Assembly (NCBI GenBank): GCA_016709335.1
Contig: JADJNC010000015.1
Span: 53,112-117,111, forward strand
Reading direction: 5' to 3'
DNA from: Candidatus Propionivibrio dominans
GTDB taxonomy: Bacteria; Pseudomonadota; Gammaproteobacteria; Burkholderiales; Rhodocyclaceae
Length of the DNA stretch: 64,000 nt
Shown: positions 57,795 to 64,000 of the stretch, one piece after another
How positions within the stretch are numbered: the stretch's first letter is position 1
How the letters are laid out: every line of letters starts with the position of its first letter
Notes under the pieces: model-generated
Databases searched by the model: none
Seen by the model: the letters and a program-made list of their open reading frames with translations, nothing else
Told to the model about the DNA's origin: nothing
Made by a program: the position numbers and the translations under genes

Positions 57795-58088
57795 CTGCTC
57801 CGGTGTTTCTGGCAGAGTCTGCGGGTCATCTGGCGCTAACTCATGGCAATTCCGTGGCCCCAGGCCAGGCTTCAACTCATTTCATGCTTGACCCGGAATC
57901 CGCTTCGATCGGGGGCTCACGCCACCGCAAGCGGCGCCATTCGAACACCGGACTGCAGCGGCCTGGCCACCTCCCTCGGAAGGATGATCTGAGAGTAGCC
58001 GCATAAAATCTGGTAGCATGACGACCCTCCGGAAGTTGAAACGCCCGGGGAAGCTCACCGTCATGAATTCAATCAGCATCGATCCGGC

Positions 58089-60179
58089 ATGAACTCTCCA
58101 ACGCTGAAACCACAAGCCAAATACCGCCCGGACATCGACGGCCTGCGCGCCATCGCCATCATTTCGGTAGTTTTCTACCATGCCGGCTTTCCCGGCTTCC
58201 CCGGCGGATTCGTTGGCGTTGACGTTTTTTTCGTCATTTCCGGATTCCTGATTACCTCTCTGCTCTTCAACGAGGCGGTGGCTACCGGCCGAGTCAGTCT
58301 GAGTGCCTTTTATGCACGGCGCGTGCGCCGACTGATGCCCGCCGGTCTGCTGGTGGTGGCAGTAACGCTGCTGCTAGGCGGGATTTTCATGGCTCCCGTT
58401 TCAGATGATCAGCGTTCACTGGCGCGCTCGGCTATGACGGTGGCTGTCTTCGCATCAAACTTCTACTTTTTTGCGACGACGAGCGGCTATTTCGATTCTC
58501 CGTCCTTCACCATGCCATTGCTGCATACTTGGTCGCTTGCCCTGGAGGAGCAGTACTACCTGATCTGGCCCCTGTTAATGCTTCTGGTTTTTCACGTTTC
58601 CCGAGCGTCGCATGCCGAAGGGCCCATGCGAAAACGCGCCGTGTGGGCTTTGAGTGTGATGCTGCTGGTATCGCTCGTTGTGTGCATCGTGACAACCCCC
58701 GGCTATCAGAACTTTGCCTTTTACCTGCTGCCTGCCCGCGTCTGGGAGTTTGCCATCGGCGGCCTGGCCGGATTGGCGGGGTCGGCATTCTATGTGCGTC
58801 TGCGCTGGTGCGCCGAGGGCCTGGCCGTGGCCGGCCTGGCAATGATCGCATGTTCGGTTGTTACCCTCAATGAAGGCACGCCTTTTCCAGGGTGGGCGGC
58901 CATCCTGCCCGTTTTTGGTACAACTTTGCTGATTGTCGGCATGACGGCAAACGAGCGGGGCGTCGTGCGCCGAGTATTGTCCTCCAGACCCATGGTATGG
59001 ATCGGCTTGTTGTCCTATTCGTGGTACCTATGGCACTGGCCGCTGCTTTCCATTTACCGAACATACAAGCTGGGCGTACTGGACATTGCCGGCAATGCGC
59101 TGATTGTCGCGCTCGCTCTGGTACTGGCCGGGTTGACCTATCTCTGGATCGAGCGCCCCATCCGGCTACGTCGGCCGTGGCTGTTCAGCGGAACAAGATC
59201 GACGCTGTTTGTCGGCGGTGCAATGTGCCTGGCTACGCTGTTACTGGCCGGCGGCCTGTGGGCGTGGCGCCACCATCAGAAGACCGCCGAAGCGTATCGG
59301 GAACTCATCACAGCACATGCTGACCATCCCCCATTGACCAAGGAATGTTCCGAGCCGGTGCGGCCAGCAGGTGACTTGCCGCTGGAAAAGTGCAGTCACG
59401 GCCCGGATAAAAAGCATCCCAGACTGCTGTTGTGGGGCGATTCACATGCACGCCACATGTTACCGATGCTGATGCAGGCATTTCCTGATGTAGCCGTTTA
59501 CGAACTGACCAGACCCACCTGCGCACCGCTGATCACTGACGAATCACGGACGGTAGAGATTGGATCGCGGGCGGCTGTTCTGGCCAAATCCTGCCAGGAG
59601 TTCAATCAACGTGTGTTGCGAGAAATTCTTGAGTTGCAGGGCCGCGGACTTGAGGGTGTGGTTATTTCTGCAAGATGGCCAATCCACTTTGCGCACAAGA
59701 GCTTTTCGGTTGCTGACATCCCACGAAGCGGCCTGGTTCAGACTGACGAAAAAGTTTTGGCGCAGGTACGTGCCGACATCCAGGCGGATCTCGATCTTAC
59801 GTTGAGTATTCTCGAACGTAGCGGCTTACGTGTCGCGGTACTCGCGCCAACCCCGCAACTGATTTATCACGCGCCGGCCTGCCTGGCGTCGCTGGATACA
59901 TCACGCTGCGATGTTGCGCGTTCCTTGAACGATGCTTTGCTGACCGATGTGACTGCCGCGCTTGCCGAAGTGGTGAGTCGGCATCCGAATGCACGCCTGG
60001 TCCAGGTGATGGATTTTTTCTGTGACGAACAGACCTGCCATGCCGTTCGCGATGGAAAAATCCTCTACCACGACGACGATCACCTGACGATAACCGGAGC
60101 CCGGGAACTCGGGCGCTATCTGAGCGCCGATCTGGCCTGGTTGCGTGGCAAGCCGAACGCGGCCGGCGGGGTGAAGTGA
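58089..60179 (+). CDS. OafA/YrhL-type membrane acyltransferase with C-terminal SGNH domain
   Basis: The 696-residue protein has an acyltransferase-3 membrane domain (YRPDIDGLRAIAIISVVFYH with the catalytic His, VDVFFVISGFLITSLLF, and LHTWSLALEEQYYLIWPLL) of about 10 helices. A periplasmic SGNH domain follows, with LLWGDSHARHMLP (Ser) and the DDDHLT Asp/His pair near the C-terminus. Such proteins O-acetylate lipopolysaccharide or other surface polysaccharides. It precedes another SGNH-like membrane protein gene, suggesting a shared role in glycan modification. Confidence 0.93.
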   Translation: MNSPTLKPQAKYRPDIDGLRAIAIISVVFYHAGFPGFPGGFVGVDVFFVISGFLITSLLFNEAVATGRVSLSAFYARRVRRLMPAGLLVVAVTLLLGGIFMAPVSDDQRSLARSAMTVAVFASNFYFFATTSGYFDSPSFTMPLLHTWSLALEEQYYLIWPLLMLLVFHVSRASHAEGPMRKRAVWALSVMLLVSLVVCIVTTPGYQNFAFYLLPARVWEFAIGGLAGLAGSAFYVRLRWCAEGLAVAGLAMIACSVVTLNEGTPFPGWAAILPVFGTTLLIVGMTANERGVVRRVLSSRPMVWIGLLSYSWYLWHWPLLSIYRTYKLGVLDIAGNALIVALALVLAGLTYLWIERPIRLRRPWLFSGTRSTLFVGGAMCLATLLLAGGLWAWRHHQKTAEAYRELITAHADHPPLTKECSEPVRPAGDLPLEKCSHGPDKKHPRLLLWGDSHARHMLPMLMQAFPDVAVYELTRPTCAPLITDESRTVEIGSRAAVLAKSCQEFNQRVLREILELQGRGLEGVVISARWPIHFAHKSFSVADIPRSGLVQTDEKVLAQVRADIQADLDLTLSILERSGLRVAVLAPTPQLIYHAPACLASLDTSRCDVARSLNDALLTDVTAALAEVVSRHPNARLVQVMDFFCDEQTCHAVRDGKILYHDDDHLTITGARELGRYLSADLAWLRGKPNAAGGVK

Positions 60180-60579
60180 CAGGGAGCGGGGTTATCAATA
60201 AGTGTTGCTCAATGCTTGCGGTTCTGTGAAGGTTCGCTAGTCGGTGCGTCCCTCGGAAGGCTGTGCAGCGATTCCAGTTCGGCTAGCAATGGCGTGCCGG
60301 CCCGCGTCGGCTACGATCCGCTTGTGCAGCACATCATTCAGTTGATGGGCATGCTGGCCAGGGAAGTGCTGCTAAGCCCCGGCGCTGATCAGGTTATAGT
60401 CCTGATGCGCCGCGTGCAGATCAATGAAATGCTTTTTATATGCTGAATAGTCTCGTGTATTCTTGCTCTTGCGATGCTTGGCCTCGGGGCACGGTATTTC
60501 GATGAGTTTGCGCCTGAACCAATTTACCTTGCCCCCTTGACCCGTCTTAAACCACCTCCCGGAAATCTATCCGTAAAGC
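60180..60579. other. Intergenic region between the two acyl-modification genes
   Basis: About 400 bases hold no convincing gene. The last 100 bases are richer in A/T (TTTTTATATGCTGAATAG near 60432) and probably carry the promoter of the next gene. Confidence 0.4.
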
Positions 60580-61728
60580 ATGAAATCCATAAAAAAACTG
60601 CTCCTTGCACTCGTCCCCACGATCGTTGTTCTGCTGTTGTTTGGCCTGGGTTTCCTGGCCTGCTACTTCGTGATCGGCAAGGTATTCGACAATGAAATCC
60701 AGGGAGAAGCCAAGGCGTATACTCTCGGCCGCCTGCTGAAAGACACTCCGGAGAAGCGAAGTGCGCTGGCCAGCACCTACTATGATCCCGGCAAGGCGCT
60801 ACAGATGTTCGACGACATTTCGTGGGCTGTTCCCAATATCCCGACGCCATTCGTCGGCACCGCACCCACACCCGGCCAGCATGGTACTGCCCATATAAAC
60901 TCGATGCAATTCCGGGCTGCCAAAGAGCTGGAAATGCCTAAGCCCGCGGACACCTACAGAATTTTCATTACCGGAGGCTCCACAGCCTTTGGCAGCGGAG
61001 CGCCAGGCGATGACCAGACAATCGCCGGTTACCTGAACACAATCCTGAGCAGGCAGCTCACACCCATGACCAAACAGAAGTATGAAGTTTTTACCATGGC
61101 CAATCGGGCATGGGCTTCGACGCAGGAGCGCATAGTGATCGAGAATCGCCTTTCCGAACTGGAGCCGGATATGGTCATCTCGTTTTCCGGGGTCAACGAC
61201 GTGCATTGGGGGCTGCGTGGGCGAAATGTCCTGTGGTTCCGCTCTTATGCCGACGAATTCTACTGGTCGCTGATCAAGCGTGTTTTCATAATCACCCGAC
61301 AGCCCCCGATGCCCGAAAATACATGGATTGAAAATCCGATTGCTCCTGCCCTGGTCGCAGAACGCTTGCTCAAGAATGTCAGGATCAGTCAGTTCGTCCT
61401 GTCAGAGAAGAAGATAGATTATGTATTCGCGTTGCAACCGGCGCTGACCGTGACCAACAAGAAATTGAGCCGCCATGAAAAAAGCAGTTTGAAAAGCGAG
61501 GATTATTTCCGGACGTGCTACGGCCTGTTCGTAAAAGATCTGAAGAACCTGCATGGTGAGAATTTCCAGTTTGTCGATCTGTCAGGAGTGTTTGACGGTC
61601 TGGACGATCAGGAGGAGATATTTATGGATTCCTATCATTTTGGCGACAAAGGAAATGAGAAGATAGCTGAAAACCTCTTTCTTCAGATCAAGGGCCGGAT
61701 GGTCAAGCACGCCCGCCCGCCATCCTGA
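60580..61728 (+). CDS. Membrane-anchored SGNH/GDSL-like hydrolase-fold protein
   Basis: The 382-residue product has one N-terminal membrane helix (LLLALVPTIVVLLLFGLGFL). The outer part shows SGNH blocks: ITGGSTAFGSGAP (Ser), VISFSGVNDVHWG (Gly and Asn) and MDSYHFGDKGNE (Asp-x-x-His). All four catalytic positions are thus present, so it may be an esterase or acetyltransferase acting on surface glycans, like partners of OafA- or alginate-type acetylation systems. The ATG at 60580 lacks a strong site but is the only start before the helix. Confidence 0.85.
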   Translation: MKSIKKLLLALVPTIVVLLLFGLGFLACYFVIGKVFDNEIQGEAKAYTLGRLLKDTPEKRSALASTYYDPGKALQMFDDISWAVPNIPTPFVGTAPTPGQHGTAHINSMQFRAAKELEMPKPADTYRIFITGGSTAFGSGAPGDDQTIAGYLNTILSRQLTPMTKQKYEVFTMANRAWASTQERIVIENRLSELEPDMVISFSGVNDVHWGLRGRNVLWFRSYADEFYWSLIKRVFIITRQPPMPENTWIENPIAPALVAERLLKNVRISQFVLSEKKIDYVFALQPALTVTNKKLSRHEKSSLKSEDYFRTCYGLFVKDLKNLHGENFQFVDLSGVFDGLDDQEEIFMDSYHFGDKGNEKIAENLFLQIKGRMVKHARPPS

Positions 61729-61792
61729 ATGCCCGGCAGGGTAGCAGGCTAGCTAACTTTTCCATTGCCCACAAATAACGCTGGACATTTTT

Positions 61793-64000
61793 GTGTGCCG
61801 CGTTTATCGTGGTGCCGTGGAAGTTCAAAATCAGATCAAGCGCGCCCTGTCCGAGCAGAGTTCGATCGAGAGGTTGCGTGGGCTGCTGATGGGGATGCCT
61901 GAGCCGGTCGGCGTTTGCCGATGCGGTGTGCCAAAGTTGGATTTCGATGCACGGGGTCGGGTACAGCCAGCGGCTGCATCCAAGGCGCTGCGCGAGTTGG
62001 AACGTCGGGGGCACTTGCTGCCCGCGGCCAGCGCCCGGGGAGCCAGAGGGGCCCGGAGTGCGCGTCGTCTGAGCGGCGCCGGTCCGAATCCGAGCACGGC
62101 TGGCTGGGCGGACTGGGGTTCAGCGCGGCAGCGATTCAACTGGCCGATCGGGACCACTGGATCGGCTGGGACGTCAAGACACGGCGCGAGCAGTTGCACC
62201 GTATCGTGGGCCTGAGCCGCTTTCTGATCCGCCGCTCGGTGCGCTGTCACAATCTGGCCTCCTGCGTGCTGGGGATGGTGCTGCGGCGTATTGATCTGGA
62301 TTTCGAAGCTCAGTACGGGTATCGTCCCTGGCTCATCGAGAGCTTCGTGGAGACCGAGCGGTTTGCCGGCACCAGCTATCAGGCGGCCAACTGGATCGAG
62401 ATCGGACAGACCAAGGGACGCGGGCGCCAAGACCGTGAGCACAACCATGCCAAGAGCGTCAAAGCCATCTATGTGTATCCACTGCAAGCGGATTTCCGAC
62501 AACGCCTGGGCGGGTGGAACCTGTCGTTGCGAGTGCCCTGGGGATGGCCGAGGGCCTGGAGGGGCGATAGCTGGGCGCAGCAGGAGTTTGGCGGTGCAAC
62601 GCTTGGGGATCGGCGCTTGAGCGAGCGACTCGTACAAAAGCGCGCGTACGCTGGCCACGATGCCCGGCCGGAGGCGTTCTCTGGTGTGGCGCGAGGCGAC
62701 TGGGCGGCGGTCAAGGCTACTACTGGCTGATCGACCAGCCTGATGACGCGCAGGTCAGCGTCCCCGGCGATCCTGGCACCCCATCGTGCGCGTACGGTTC
62801 AACGGATGAAGGCGCACCCGACGGTGCTGTGCATCCAGGACGGGACGGACCTGAACTACACCGGGGCGGGCGCAGTGCGATGGGTTAGGCGTGATGGGCG
62901 CCAACCAGACCGGCGCTCGGGGTTTGGGGCTGCACCTGCACTCGACGCTGGTGGTGAGCACCGAGGGCGTACCCCTCGGCGTGTTGAACGCACAGTTCAC
63001 GGCACCGGTGACCAAGTCAGAGCAGGACAAGCGCCCCGCGCACGAAATTCCAATCGAGGAAAAAAAGAGCTTTGCCTGGATCGCCGGATTGCGCGAGTGC
63101 GTCTCACTAGCAAAGAGCTCCTCACACGCGCCAGGTCTGTGTGATGGACCGGGAAGCGGATTTCTTCGAACTCTTTGACGAGCAGCGCAAGAGCGCCAAG
63201 GTGGAATTGTTGGTGCGAGCCAAACACGACCGCGCAGTGCCTCCGGGGCACGCACCTAAGTTCAGGGCGGTACGCCAAAGCCCGTGTGCAAGGTGCTCTT
63301 CAGGTCCGTGGTGCCGCGACAAAGTGCACCCAGAAGGCAAGCAAAGGCGCGCACAGCCGCGCAAGCAGCACACGGCCGAGGTGCAGTTGCGCTACCTTCA
63401 GCATCACTTGCCCCCGCCGCAACTCAGAGGAAAGGCGCCCGATCACCCTGTGGGCGGTGCGCCAACCGGAGCCTTCAGCGCCTGAGGATACAAAGCCGCT
63501 TGAATGGTTCTTTGCTGACCACCCGCGCCAGCCATTCGGTTGACGACGCACAACCTGTCTGGGTTGGTATTGCCTGCGCTGGCGCATCGAGACTGGCAGT
63601 CTGGTGCTCCAAGACCGGTTGCCGCATCGAGGATCTGCGCACCACGCGCCGAGCGACTCGAGCACGCCGTGCGATCAACCTGGTCATCACCTGGCGCATC
63701 ATACTCATGACGCTGCTGGGGCGGCCTGCCCGGACTTCCCGCCGAGTGCTGCTCACGGAGATCGAAGTCACGGTACTGAACGCCTTCGCTAGACAAAACA
63801 GATCAAGTCGCCGGCCAACCGCGCGATGCGGTGCGGCTGGTGGCCCGCTTGGGCGGCTATCTCGGCTCGCAACAATGATCCGCCCCAGGGCACCAGATCA
63901 TGTGGCGGGGTTACGCGGTCCCTGCAAATGATCTGCCTGGGCTTCTCCCTCTCAGGCCGCCGGATACAAGTTTGACATACTTGGGTAATGGGCGGGGCTA
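61793..64000 (+). pseudogene. Decayed transposon gene: DruA-like (DUF4338) region followed by an IS4-type DDE transposase
   Basis: From about 61830 to 62510 the reading resembles DUF4338/DruA: IERLRGLLMGMPEPVGVCRC, then GLGFSAAAIQLADRDHWIGW, YGYRPWLIESFVETERFAGT and QAANWIEIGQTKGRGRQD. From about 62570 it resembles IS4/Tn5-type transposases: FGGATLGDRRLSERLVQ, CIQDGTDLNYTG (first Asp), GLGLHLHSTLVVS, VMDREADFFELFDEQ (second Asp) and the ending LARLGGYL. At least five frame changes lie between about 62100 and 63800, so nothing functional is made. The gene reaches or passes the window edge. DruA-like domains joined to IS4-type transposases are known in mobile elements. Confidence 0.82.

Noticed and set aside
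61793..62730. A Druantia anti-phage defence system
   Set aside because: Only a decayed DruA-like part followed by an IS4-type transposase is present; no other Druantia genes are nearby.

Overview
The window looks like a GC-rich betaproteobacterial chromosome segment, probably Rhodocyclales-like. This is inferred from overall gene content (TamA/TamB, a light/B12-type MerR gene beside a Cfa cluster, multiheme c-type cytochromes) and codon usage; no rRNA or tRNA is present to confirm it. Several genes carry single-base indels or a premature stop, so part of the sequence may be draft or metagenomic quality.

Positions 1-2570 hold two insertion sequences: a partial IS110-type transposase and an IS1182-type element with matching ends. 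Positions 2704-20494 form a ribosomally made peptide (RiPP) island. On the minus strand lies an NHLP-type export operon (a ~970-residue ABC transporter, a C39-peptidase ABC transporter broken by a stop codon and two indels, an HlyD-type adaptor and a TolC-type channel), preceded by a cyclic-nucleotide-binding protein. Divergently come a Crp/Fnr regulator, a double-glycine precursor, two back-to-back hairpin terminators, an MvdC/MvdD-like ATP-grasp ligase and a PpiC-related maturation protein. A cassette of short precursor, Nif11-leader precursor and methyltransferase then occurs twice, separated by a VapBC pair. Three short precursors have Thr/Ser- and Asp/Glu-rich cores. This suggests an ATP-grasp-modified (graspetide-like) family exported through the NHLP machinery, but in the sequence as given the peptidase-exporter and both methyltransferase copies are disrupted.

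Positions 20491-39165 are mostly housekeeping: tamB-tamA, a 740-base stretch with no A on the + strand, a DUF4239 membrane protein, an alpha/beta hydrolase, a CsoSCA-like carbonic anhydrase, a lipoprotein, purN, a DUF3108 protein, an RsmB-type methyltransferase, an MscS channel and alaS. Positions 39600-43500 hold a tautomerase, a 418-bp element with perfect 32-bp inverted ends, and a decayed tyrosine recombinase plus IS91 transposase.

Positions 43902-49132 carry a five-haem fusion cytochrome (alcohol-dehydrogenase-type triheme part plus TsdA-like part), a Gly/Met-rich exported peptide, an HD-GYP protein and a heptose-phosphate adenylyltransferase, with intergenic dyad repeats. Positions 49454-57794 form a stress/lipid cluster: a MerR-B12 regulator gene (frameshifted) facing FAD oxidoreductase, DUF1365, Cfa (frameshifted), chalcone-isomerase-like protein, MFS, DUF3833, SDR and NTF2-like genes, with a strong promoter between two palindromes. 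Positions 58089-61728 encode an OafA-type acyltransferase and an SGNH-like membrane protein. The window ends in a decayed DruA-like/IS4-type transposon gene.
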